Below are positions 53,890 to 61,522 of a DNA stretch of 64,000 nt, piece after piece. A program made the position numbers and the translations under genes. Source of the DNA: Providencia rettgeri (lineage in GTDB: Bacteria > Pseudomonadota > Gammaproteobacteria > Enterobacterales > Enterobacteriaceae); contig NZ_CP096258.1 in NCBI RefSeq assembly GCF_023205015.1, forward strand, positions 1,736,001 to 1,800,000, given 5' to 3'. Under the pieces are notes generated by a model. It had not been told where the DNA came from, did no database searches, and saw only the letters and a program-made list of their open reading frames with translations. Each line of letters begins with the position of its first letter. Position 1 is the stretch's first letter.

Positions 53890-54912
53890 ATGGCGAAGAA
53901 TAATGATGTTGCATCGGTTTTAGCATTTGAAAAAAAACTGGTTCCATCGGACGGTTATTTCTATGGTACTTGCTGGGATAATAAATCGCAATTTGCGCCG
54001 TTATCATTACAAGAGAAATCAGTAAGAGGAACGATTTCAAACCGCCTTAAAGGCGCGGTAAAAAATGATCCGTTGAAGCTCAACTCTGAAGTAGAAAAAG
54101 CCAACTTACAGACGGTGGATGCCTGCGCGTTAGGGACTGAACAAGATACTTTAGTTCATCAATTCACTTTAAAAGTACTTGGTGGCGTTGAAACCCCATC
54201 GGCTTGTAATAACGCATTATTCAAACAAAGCTATGCAAAAGCGGCTAAAGATTACATTGAAAAGCAAGGCTTCCAAGAACTAGGTCGCCGTTATGCACAA
54301 AACATCGCCAATGGGCGCTTTTTATGGCGCAATCGCGTGGGAGCTGAACAAATCGAGGTGGTTGTCAACGTCCTCAATAAAGGGCAGCCCATGGAATGGG
54401 TGTTTGATGCCACACAATATAGTATTCATCAATTTGATGCTAAAGATGAAAAAATCACACAGTTGGCGGAAAAAATTTCGGCGGCCTTAGCCCATCCTCA
54501 AGGAGCCTTATTACTGGAAATCACCACTTATTCTCAACTCGGTAAAGCGCAAGAAGTCTATCCAAGCGAAGAGTTGGTGATGGATAAAGGCAAAGGGGAT
54601 AAAAGTAAAATTCTCTATCATGTGAATGGGCATGCTGCGATGCACTCACAAAAAATTGGTAATGCTTTGCGATCGATTGATACATGGTACCCTGCGTATG
54701 GTAGCGAAAGTGGCGCCGGGGCTATTGCAATTGAACCCTATGGTGCGGTGACTAACCTCGGTACGGCTTATCGCACACCAAAAGATAATCAGGACTTTTA
54801 TACTCATTTTGATAAATGGGCTCGGGGTGAAAAACTGCCACGTATTGAAGATGAACACTATGTAATGGCGGTTTTAGTGCGTGGCGGTGTATTTGGTGAA
54901 AGTGACAAATAA
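53890..54912 (+). CDS. csy3: Type I-F Csy complex backbone subunit Csy3 (Cas7f)
   Basis: A 340-residue protein, full length. Six copies form the backbone along the crRNA spacer. Family features are VASVLAFEKKLVPSDGYFYGTCW at the start and ALRSIDTWYPAYGSESGAGAIAIEPYGAVTNLGTAYR in the C-terminal third. It follows csy2 after 3 bases and precedes csy4 by 8. Frame intact. Confidence 0.96.
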   Translation: MAKNNDVASVLAFEKKLVPSDGYFYGTCWDNKSQFAPLSLQEKSVRGTISNRLKGAVKNDPLKLNSEVEKANLQTVDACALGTEQDTLVHQFTLKVLGGVETPSACNNALFKQSYAKAAKDYIEKQGFQELGRRYAQNIANGRFLWRNRVGAEQIEVVVNVLNKGQPMEWVFDATQYSIHQFDAKDEKITQLAEKISAALAHPQGALLLEITTYSQLGKAQEVYPSEELVMDKGKGDKSKILYHVNGHAAMHSQKIGNALRSIDTWYPAYGSESGAGAIAIEPYGAVTNLGTAYRTPKDNQDFYTHFDKWARGEKLPRIEDEHYVMAVLVRGGVFGESDK

Positions 54913-54920
54913 GGTGGGCT

Positions 54921-55556
54921 ATGAATTATTATCAGGAGGTCACTTTATTGCCGGACACCACTATTCCATTGGATTTTCTCTGGCAAAAAGTTTATCAGCA
55001 AATACATATTGCGCTAGTGGATAATAAAACGTCTCAGGGGCAAAGTGCGATTGCAGTTGCCTTTCCTGAATACGGTAGCGTGGGGTTTCGCTTAGGTAGA
55101 AAAATTCGTTTGCATGCGACAACACAAGGTGAACTTGAACAGTTAAATGTGCAAAAGTGGTTAGTACGGTTAATGGATTACGTGCATATTAAATCGATTC
55201 AAACCGTACCTGAACAGCATATTCAAGTCAGTTATATTCGAAAGCATGTAAAAGGCCAGCGCCGAATTGAAGCTGATATGCAGCAAAAAGCACGGTTATG
55301 GTCCGAAAAGTCAGGGCAACCATTAGCACAGTGTTTACAGGCGTTGTCTGCGAGCAAACCGAAAGCGAACAATCGCTTGCCATTTCTTTGGGTTGAAAGT
55401 TTACATGCCAGAGATAAGCAAGCAGAAAGCCGACCTTTTCCTTTGTTTATTGAACGGTTAGACGCAGGGCAAATGCAAGTTGGGGGATTTAGTTGTTATG
55501 GTCTGAGCCAAATAACGGGTGATACTGTTTGTTTAGCAACGGTTCCACATTTTTGA
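54921..55556 (+). CDS. csy4: Type I-F crRNA endonuclease Csy4 (Cas6f)
   Basis: A 211-residue protein. The catalytic His29 (QIHIALVD) is at the same position as in P. aeruginosa Csy4, and the C-terminal GGFSCYGLSQ matches the family motif. It cuts pre-crRNA at the base of the repeat hairpin and stays bound as the head of the complex. Two arrays next to it differ by a compensatory pair in the stem it binds. Last gene of the cas operon. Confidence 0.96.
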   Translation: MNYYQEVTLLPDTTIPLDFLWQKVYQQIHIALVDNKTSQGQSAIAVAFPEYGSVGFRLGRKIRLHATTQGELEQLNVQKWLVRLMDYVHIKSIQTVPEQHIQVSYIRKHVKGQRRIEADMQQKARLWSEKSGQPLAQCLQALSASKPKANNRLPFLWVESLHARDKQAESRPFPLFIERLDAGQMQVGGFSCYGLSQITGDTVCLATVPHF

Positions 55557-55686
55557 CCTTTGTTTTTTGCTCTTTTAAAATAAGCTAATAAATCAGTAAG
55601 TTATAATTATCAGCAAATAAAAGGGTATTTTTCAATAAATACCCTTAACTGATTGTTATTACTTTATTTTTATTTTAAAGTGCATA
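55557..55686 (+). promoter_or_regulatory. Leader of CRISPR array 2, with a hairpin after csy4
   Basis: Shares leader blocks with array 1 in the same order, starting at the csy4 stop (TTTGACCTTTG overlaps the last bases of csy4). AATCAGTAAGTTA fits the IHF consensus WATCARNNNNTTR. A perfect 10-bp hairpin AAGGGTATTT (55621-55630) / AAATACCCTT (55637-55646) may end the cas transcript inside the leader. Confidence 0.7.
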
Positions 55687-55954
55687 GTTCACCGCCATAC
55701 AGGCGGCTTAGAAATACTGCCATAGAATTACCTAGAGCACGATAGCGTTCACCGCCATACAGGCGGCTTAGAAAATTTGCGCCTTCACCGTACATCACGA
55801 TTGCATGTTCACCGCCATACAGGCGGCTTAGAAAAGTAAAAAGGCTTGCCCTGATTGTGATGGTGGGTTCACCGCCATACAGGCGGCTTAGAAATTATCA
55901 GTGAATGCAGGCCTGACATTATCTTTGTTCACCGCCATACAGGCGGCTTAGAAA
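55687..55954 (+). CRISPR. Type I-F CRISPR array 2: 5 repeats, 4 spacers
   Basis: 28-base repeats at 55687, 55747, 55807, 55867 and 55927 with 32-base spacers, same orientation as array 1. The repeat is the array 1 repeat with CTGCC/GGCAG changed to CCGCC/GGCGG. The last repeat is not degenerate, so the array seems cut off rather than naturally ended. Spacer 3 can be read as KKACPDCDG and spacer 2 (reverse) as AIVMYGEGAN, which suits protein-coding targets. Confidence 0.96.
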
Positions 55955-56020
55955 TGCATTATGACAATGTATTTACTGTGGGTGGTTGGTATGTAATACA
56001 GACGATACAATGGAATGTGA

Positions 56021-56058
56021 TTTGCACTAAAAGACAATTTGCATTACAGTGCAAATTG
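56021..56058 (+). promoter_or_regulatory. Promoter and palindromes of the higBA-like pair
   Basis: TTGCAC (56022-56027), 17 bases, TACAGT (56045-56050) make a plausible sigma-70 promoter. Overlapping it are inverted repeats TTTGCACT / AGTGCAAA (56021-56028, 56048-56055) and CAATTTGCA / TGCAAATTG (56035-56043, 56050-56058), suited to binding by the antitoxin. Confidence 0.6.
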
Positions 56059-56070
56059 CGATGAGGGAAT

Positions 56071-56397
56071 ATGTATACAGTAAAATATCATTCTGAGGCT
56101 GAAAAAGAAGCAAATGCACTACCTTTAAAAATCAAGGTAAAATATGACCGTCTAATTAAAAAATTAGAGTTATCAGCTAATAACTTAAGAGAGCCAGCGA
56201 CTAAATTGCTGGGAGAGGGGTTATTTGAAATAAGAACCATGGGAAGTGAAATAGCTAGGGGGTTATGGGTTTATCACAAAGGTAAAACAATTTTTATGCT
56301 CAGGATCTTTATCAAAAAGTCACAAAGAACCCCAAAATCAGAGTTTTATTTAGCTAAGAAACGTTTATTGGAGCTACTAAACGATGAAAACACATAA
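56071..56397 (+). CDS. HigB/Gp49-family toxin (RelE-like)
   Basis: A 108-residue basic protein of the phage-derived Gp49-like/HigB family: helical N-terminus (SEAEKEANALPLKIKVKYDRLIKKLE), then the beta-sheet core (LFEIRTMGSEIARGLWVYHKGKTIFMLRIFIKKSQRTP). Members are ribosome-dependent mRNA interferases. It overlaps the downstream XRE antitoxin by 14 bases, the toxin-first order of higBA. The pair lies directly after array 2 and before solitary CRISPR repeats. GAGGGAA precedes the ATG. Confidence 0.88.
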   Translation: MYTVKYHSEAEKEANALPLKIKVKYDRLIKKLELSANNLREPATKLLGEGLFEIRTMGSEIARGLWVYHKGKTIFMLRIFIKKSQRTPKSEFYLAKKRLLELLNDENT

Positions 56398-56656
56398 AGA
56401 GCTACATGATGAATGGATGACAGATCCAGAATACCAAGCTGCTTATGAAGAAGAAATTAGAACTGAAAAATTGCAGGCAATGCTTAAGGAGTGGAGAGAG
56501 TCAGCTGGGTTAACGAAAGTTCAAATCGCTGAAATTATAGGGGTTAATCCATCAACGATTACAAGGTTGGAGAGTAATGTGAATAATGCGAGCATTAAAA
56601 GCATTGTAAAGTATGCTGCTGCATGTGGTATTAAACACCCAATAATCGCCCTTTAA
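56384..56656 (+). CDS. XRE-family antitoxin (HigA-like)
   Basis: A 90-residue protein with an acidic N-terminus (residues 1-30) and a Cro/C1 helix-turn-helix at about 40-85 (AGLTKVQIAEIIGVNPSTITRLESN). It should neutralise the overlapping toxin and repress the operon through the palindromes at 56021-56058. A repeat-like sequence starts 17 bases after the stop. Confidence 0.88.
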   Translation: MKTHKELHDEWMTDPEYQAAYEEEIRTEKLQAMLKEWRESAGLTKVQIAEIIGVNPSTITRLESNVNNASIKSIVKYAAACGIKHPIIAL

Positions 56657-56672
56657 GATTATCTGTTTTTAT

Positions 56673-56986
56673 TATAATGACTGCACTGGCAGCTAAGAAT
56701 TCAGTACTGACATGGTAAGTGTAGAAAAATAGTTCACCGCCACATAGGCGGCTTAGAAATTATAAGAAAATACCCATTATTTATTATTGTCTACGCTATT
56801 TTAAGATAAATTTTATTTACTTTTAATTAGTCATCCCATATTAACTTTTAATCTTTACGTTAAAAACAATTCATCTTAGATTTCTCTGCGTACCGCATTA
56901 ATTAAGTAAATAGATAACTGTCAATTGACAGCTTAGAAACGAAACAAGTAATGGGTATGTTCACCGCCATGCAGGCGGATTTTTAT
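56673..56986 (+). repeat. Eroded CRISPR repeats beyond the toxin-antitoxin pair
   Basis: Four repeat-like sequences in array orientation: a degenerate one ending at 56700 (GGCAGCTAAGAAT), a near-perfect one at 56732-56759 (loop ACATA), a degenerate one at 56913-56939 (CTGTCAATTGACAG then CTTAGAAA), and a half repeat at 56959-56978 (GTTCACCGCCATGCAGGCGG). The first two are 31 bases apart, a normal spacer length; the others have abnormal spacing. They look like the old end of array 2. Confidence 0.7.
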
Positions 56987-57147
56987 GAGAATCGCCCGAA
57001 AAAAGTAATGGGTATAATATGTCGGTTTAATAATAGGAGAAATCAATGAATATTGAATTCAAAATAAGTTTTTATAGCTTTACCTTAATAATTAGAATTA
57101 CCAAATGGTTTTATTAACTAATTAATTCATAACATATGTATCGATAC
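56987..57147. other. Non-coding stretch between the CRISPR island and fliR
   Basis: AT-rich, no gene seen. The 13-mer AAGTAATGGGTAT occurs at 56946-56958 and again at 57003-57015, flanking the last half repeat. Confidence 0.4.
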
Positions 57148-57927
57148 TCAAACAAACAAATTAAACATCAACGATAACTGTTCGAAAGCTTGGTGGATAA
57201 GTCGTTCGGTATAGCGGGGAAGGATCGAAATAATCACCCCTAACATACTGATACCAATGGTTAAGGTGAGGGGGAAACCCACTACAAACACCGACAATTG
57301 CGGTGTCATGCGGTTTAGAATACCTAGGGCAAGGTTAAGAATGAGAAATAGTGTAATGAACGGCAGTGCTAACATTAACCCATTAATAAATATAGTATTA
57401 GCGAATTGAACAAATACCCAAAAACCATCACGATTTAATGGGGCAGTTTGAATTGGGATAAGCTCAAATGAATTGACCACAATATAAATAAGCCACAAGT
57501 GCCCATCGAAAGCGAGAAATAATAAAATAGTGATGACGTTAAATATGCGGCCTAAAATCGGCATGTTGGGCCCACCTGTCGGGTCAAAAAAGGTGGCGAA
57601 GGATAACCCCATTTGTAAACCAATCACCTCCCCCGCATGGCGCACAGCAGCAAACGCCATTTGCATTGTTAAGCCCATCGCAATACCAATCACCATTTGC
57701 TGCACAATAACCCATAACCCCATGGCAGAAAATAAGGGAATATTCACAACAGGAAGTTGGGGGGAAACAATCAAGACGACAAAAAAGGCCAATGCGACGC
57801 GAACTTTGGTAATTGCCTGTTTTTCATTAAAAAAGGGCGCTGTACCAAGCAGCGCCAAAAGGCGTATGAAAGGGTAGAAACCTTGGCTTAGCCACAATGT
57901 GAGCGTTTCACTGGTAATGGTTAGCAT
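57148..57927 (-). CDS. fliR: Flagellar export gate protein FliR
   Basis: A 259-residue inner-membrane protein (E. coli 261) with about six hydrophobic segments. The conserved core GEVIGLQMGLSFATFFDPTGGPNMP lies near residues 98-122. With FliP and FliQ it forms the export channel. Last gene of the leftward fliLMNOPQR operon, 2 bases after fliQ. Confidence 0.95.
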   Translation of the reverse strand: MLTITSETLTLWLSQGFYPFIRLLALLGTAPFFNEKQAITKVRVALAFFVVLIVSPQLPVVNIPLFSAMGLWVIVQQMVIGIAMGLTMQMAFAAVRHAGEVIGLQMGLSFATFFDPTGGPNMPILGRIFNVITILLFLAFDGHLWLIYIVVNSFELIPIQTAPLNRDGFWVFVQFANTIFINGLMLALPFITLFLILNLALGILNRMTPQLSVFVVGFPLTLTIGISMLGVIISILPRYTERLIHQAFEQLSLMFNLFV

Positions 57928-57929
57928 TG

Positions 57930-58199
57930 TTAGCCAATAATAAACGGTAAATTGCTCAACAACGAGCGCATGTAGTCGATGAGCAAATTCAGCATCCAGG
58001 GCCCTGCAATAATGATCACAGAAATGACCGACAAAATTTTAGGAATAAAAGACAATGTCATTTCATTCACTTGCGTGGCGGCTTGCAGTAAGCTGATAAT
58101 TAAACCCGCGGCTAAAGCGGCTAATAACAAAGGAGCCGCTAGCATCAGTGCGATTTTCATCGCCTCTGTTCCCATCGCCATCACTGATTCAGGTGTCAT
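57930..58199 (-). CDS. fliQ: Flagellar export gate protein FliQ
   Basis: An 89-residue protein, exactly the E. coli length from the ATG at 58199 (MTPESVMAMGTEAMKIAL). Two membrane helices around the conserved QAATQVNEMTLSFIPK loop. The open frame runs 24 codons further upstream without support. Confidence 0.95.
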   Translation of the reverse strand: MTPESVMAMGTEAMKIALMLAAPLLLAALAAGLIISLLQAATQVNEMTLSFIPKILSVISVIIIAGPWMLNLLIDYMRSLLSNLPFIIG

Positions 58200-58221
58200 G
58201 ACTACTCCAAGTAAAATAAAC

Positions 58222-58965
58222 CTAATTAAAAAAGCTTTGCGATAATGAGCCAAGCAATAATTGCCAGCCATCGACTAATACAAACAGCATTAATTTGAAT
58301 GGCAATGAAACTGTTGCAGGGGGAACCATCATCATCCCTAATGCCATTAAGACACTAGCCACCACTAAGTCGATGATTAAAAATGGAATAAAAATGGTAA
58401 AGCCAATTTGGAATGCGGTTTTGAGTTCGCTGGTAATAAAAGCGGGCACTAAAATACGTAACGGAACATCTTTCGCTTCTTGAATTTCACCCACTTTCGC
58501 TATCCTTGCAAACAGGGCTAAGTCAGATTCCCGTGTTTGTCCTAACATGAAGGTTCTTAATGGTGCGGTTCCTTTCTCTAAAGCCGTTTCGAGGCTAATT
58601 TTATCTTCACTAAACGGTTGGTAGGCTTCGCGGTAAACTTGGTCAGCAACGGGGGACATCACAAAAAAGGTTAAAAATAGCGCCAAGCCTAGTAAGACTT
58701 GATTGGGCGGTGCGGAGGGCGTTCCGAGTGCGTTACGCAATAAACCTAAAACAATAATGATGCGGGTAAAACTGGTCATCATTAACAATAAGGCGGGAAT
58801 AAAGCCTAATAAAGTTAAAAATAACAGTGTTTGAACAGGTAAAGACCAAGTTTGCCCACCATCAGCAAGGGAGTGGCTGACGATCGCTGGCAGCGCCGCA
58901 GAGGCGGAATTTGGCAATAAAAACAAGAGGGCAGTAATCGTAAATAGAGATTTAAAAGATAACAT
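58222..58965 (-). CDS. fliP: Flagellar export gate protein FliP
   Basis: A 247-residue protein with a cleavable signal peptide (cleavage likely after ANSASA) and four membrane helices. MMTSFTRIIIVLGLLRNALGTPSAPPNQVLLGLALFLTFFVM near residues 62-103 is the family core. Five copies form the export pore with FliQ and FliR. Confidence 0.96.
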   Translation of the reverse strand: MLSFKSLFTITALLFLLPNSASAALPAIVSHSLADGGQTWSLPVQTLLFLTLLGFIPALLLMMTSFTRIIIVLGLLRNALGTPSAPPNQVLLGLALFLTFFVMSPVADQVYREAYQPFSEDKISLETALEKGTAPLRTFMLGQTRESDLALFARIAKVGEIQEAKDVPLRILVPAFITSELKTAFQIGFTIFIPFLIIDLVVASVLMALGMMMVPPATVSLPFKLMLFVLVDGWQLLLGSLSQSFFN

Positions 58966-58977
58966 GAGCGTTTCCGA

Positions 58978-59436
58978 TTACTTATGCATAGGTGTCACTG
59001 AAGCTGAAAATCTTGCAGCCTCTTGTTTTTTCTTTAATAAAGACTGAAATGTGAGCGGTTCAACTGGCAATACCGTTGTGTTCTCAGGTTCTGGTGAGTA
59101 CTGGTGTAAGAGACTGATATTGTGTGCGGTGACACCTAATACCAAACACGCATTGTTCACCTCGACAACCACAACTCGCTCTTTATTACCTAATGAGCAG
59201 CTACTTTTGACGTTTATGATTTGCGCTTTACCCATTTTCTTTGGCGCAAATCCTAATTTTTTCACCAACCAAGCACCGGCTAATATCAATAAAATGATCC
59301 CCCCCAAAGCGCCCGATATCTGCGTTAAGCTATCATTGTGGTCAATAGCCGGCGCATTAGGTTCACTGGGGGAAATGGTTGTTGATAAAAAAGGCACAGA
59401 TGTTGGTGCCTGCTCAGCTTGATTGGATATTGCCAT
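58978..59436 (-). CDS. fliO: Flagellar export assembly protein FliO
   Basis: A 152-residue protein with one membrane helix near residues 38-60 (ISGALGGIILLILAGAWLVKKLGFAPKK) and a small cytoplasmic domain (KERVVVVEVNNACLVLGVT). It helps assemble FliP. Lies between fliN and fliP. Confidence 0.92.
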   Translation of the reverse strand: MAISNQAEQAPTSVPFLSTTISPSEPNAPAIDHNDSLTQISGALGGIILLILAGAWLVKKLGFAPKKMGKAQIINVKSSCSLGNKERVVVVEVNNACLVLGVTAHNISLLHQYSPEPENTTVLPVEPLTFQSLLKKKQEAARFSASVTPMHK

Positions 59437-59458
59437 TATTAGCGACTCATGTTGTTAT

Positions 59459-59875
59459 TTAACGACTTAAACGGCGCATACGTTCGGAAGGCGTAATGAT
59501 GTCAGTAATACGAATACCGTAATTATCTGAAACCACGACCACTTCACCTTGTGCGATTAAATAGCCATTGATTAAAATATCCAATGGTTCACCCGCTAAG
59601 CCATCCAGGGACACCACAGAACCTTGGGATAAGCTCAGTAATTTTTTTATGGTCATTTTAGTGCGACCCAGCTCCACTGAAAGGCGCACTGGGATGTCCA
59701 TGATCATATCGATATCGGACAATTGGTTTATTGGGTTTTGTCCATCAAAGTTATCAAAAGCCTGTGCACCAGCTGAGGCGGATTCCGCTTTTTTTTGCTG
59801 TTCCAGCGCTTCAGCCCATAGGTCTTCACTGTCGTGATTGGTTGATGCATCAGGAGAATTCTTCGCCTCACTCAT
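59459..59875 (-). CDS. fliN: Flagellar motor switch protein FliN
   Basis: A 138-residue protein (E. coli 137). The C-terminal SpoA domain holds IPVRLSVELGRTKMTIKKLLSLSQGSVVSLDG and YGIRITDIITPSERMRRL. Part of the C ring and a docking site for the export ATPase through FliH. The ATG at 59875 has GAGGAAAG upstream and overlaps the end of fliM by 8 bases. Confidence 0.96.
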   Translation of the reverse strand: MSEAKNSPDASTNHDSEDLWAEALEQQKKAESASAGAQAFDNFDGQNPINQLSDIDMIMDIPVRLSVELGRTKMTIKKLLSLSQGSVVSLDGLAGEPLDILINGYLIAQGEVVVVSDNYGIRITDIITPSERMRRLSR

Positions 59876-60875
59876 TGGTACTTTCCTCATCTAGAGTGTT
59901 TAATACAGGGTTAATCAAATGTTCTACACGCAATGCATACTGGCCATTTTGAGTACCGTATTGACTGGTTAATACGGGAACACCATCAACATTAACGATG
60001 AGACGGTCAGGCTTCTCAATGGGGATCACATCCCCTTTTTGCAGTTGCAGTAAACGAGAAATTCGCATTGGAATGTCAACAAAGTTGGCGACCAATTCAA
60101 GTTCAGAGCGTTTCACTTGGGTAACAAGGTTGGTTACCCAAGTTTCGTTTTCTTGGTGACCTTGTTCCATTGGTGGGTTAATTAAGCGCTCACGCAATGG
60201 CTCAATCATGGCGATCGGAATACAAATACTGAATTCACCAACGGTATTGCCTATCTCCACTAAAAACGGTGTGGTGACCACGATGTCATTTGGGGACGTC
60301 GTGATATTGGTGAATTTGACTTGGATTTCAGAACGCACATATTCCACTTCAATATCGGCAATCGGTTTCCATGCATCGCGATAAGCCCCTAAGGCCAGTT
60401 TCAACATGCGATTGATAATGCGTTGCTCAGTATTGGTAAACTCTTTACCTTCTTGGCGCACCGGAAAACGGCCATCTCCACCAAACAGGTTGTCGACAGC
60501 GATATAAACTAACGCAGGCTCAAAGGTAAACAATGCTGTGCCCCGTAATGGCGGCATATGAATTAAGTTCAAGTTAGTCGGGACAGGTAAATTACGTGCA
60601 AATTCGTGATAAGGTTCGATTTTAATCCCACCCACCGTAATATCTGGGCTGCGACGTAACATATTGAACAAACCCATACGGAATTGGCGAGCAAAACGTT
60701 CATTAATGATTTCGAGAGACTGCATTCGTTCCCGAATAACTCGGCGTTGAGTATTCGGGTCGTAAGGGCGAACATTATCTTTCCCTTGCGTCTCTGGTAC
60801 AGGCGTACTGCTTGATGGCGCATCGTCATTAAGCAGCGCATCAATTTCGGCCTGAGATAAAATATTATCGCTCAT
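59868..60875 (-). CDS. fliM: Flagellar motor switch protein FliM
   Basis: A 335-residue C-ring protein (E. coli 334). The N-terminal MSDNILSQAEIDALLND is the CheY-phosphate binding peptide; the middle is the CheC-like domain (ERFARQFRMGLFNMLRRSPDI), and the C-terminus the SpoA domain that pairs with FliN. It begins 5 bases after fliL ends. Confidence 0.97.
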   Translation of the reverse strand: MSDNILSQAEIDALLNDDAPSSSTPVPETQGKDNVRPYDPNTQRRVIRERMQSLEIINERFARQFRMGLFNMLRRSPDITVGGIKIEPYHEFARNLPVPTNLNLIHMPPLRGTALFTFEPALVYIAVDNLFGGDGRFPVRQEGKEFTNTEQRIINRMLKLALGAYRDAWKPIADIEVEYVRSEIQVKFTNITTSPNDIVVTTPFLVEIGNTVGEFSICIPIAMIEPLRERLINPPMEQGHQENETWVTNLVTQVKRSELELVANFVDIPMRISRLLQLQKGDVIPIEKPDRLIVNVDGVPVLTSQYGTQNGQYALRVEHLINPVLNTLDEESTNE

Positions 60876-60880
60876 GAATA

Positions 60881-61360
60881 TTACCGCAGAATAAAAGTAG
60901 TGAATAACACATCAGAAATATCCTGATCGGTATCCCCCGGGATCAGGGTAGGGGTGAGGGTTTGCTTAATATCTTTCATTAACTGCAACTTACCTTCATG
61001 TGTCTCGATATTTTTTGCTTTTTGCTCCGAAAGCAGCAGTAACAACCGGCTACGGACTTCAGGGAGATATTCATGAAGCTGTTTACGCGATTTTTCATTC
61101 GCGAGTCGTAAAGTCACATGGATATAGAGCACGCGATCAGGCGCATCAGCAGCACCAGTTAAATTGACGGTAAATGGCTCTAATTCCATAAAAATAGGTT
61201 GTGGCATATTCGGACGCTTTTCTTCCTCACTATCCGTTTGTGCACCTTGTTGTGTCGTCCACCAGGTATAACCCCCAAACCCTGCGCCAGCAAGGGCTAG
61301 AAGGGCAAATAGAATAATCAACCCTTTGTTGGAACTGTTTGATTTTTTGCTCGACGACAT
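60881..61360 (-). CDS. fliL: Flagellar basal body protein FliL
   Basis: A 159-residue protein with an N-terminal membrane helix (GLIILFALLALAGAGFGGYTWW) and a periplasmic domain (MPQPIFMELEPFTVNL) that surrounds the stator. It begins the fliLMNOPQR run; AGGA lies before its ATG and a 162-base gap separates it from fliK. Confidence 0.95.
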   Translation of the reverse strand: MSSSKKSNSSNKGLIILFALLALAGAGFGGYTWWTTQQGAQTDSEEEKRPNMPQPIFMELEPFTVNLTGAADAPDRVLYIHVTLRLANEKSRKQLHEYLPEVRSRLLLLLSEQKAKNIETHEGKLQLMKDIKQTLTPTLIPGDTDQDISDVLFTTFILR

Positions 61361-61522
61361 TTAGCTGAATTCCTGTTTCTTGGGTGCTAAACCCAGATGG
61401 GTTTTTACGTTATGATCTCTAGCATTATGGCTTGGTTGCCAAGAGTTAAAGGAGTGAAAAACGAAACAAAAAGGCGGTAACTCGGCGCTTTAGCTAGGAA
61501 ATTACCGCAATTTGTTTGTTTT
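61361..61522. promoter_or_regulatory. fliK-fliL intergenic region
   Basis: 162 bases expected to hold a class 2 promoter for fliLMNOPQR. A short hairpin AAACCC / GGGTTT is seen near 61388-61403. No promoter could be fixed by eye. Confidence 0.4.

Noticed and set aside
56946..57015. 13-base direct repeat AAGTAATGGGTAT as a target-site duplication of a mobile element
   Set aside because: Only 44 bases and half a CRISPR repeat lie between the copies; there is no transposase or terminal inverted repeat. More likely a local duplication in the eroded array.
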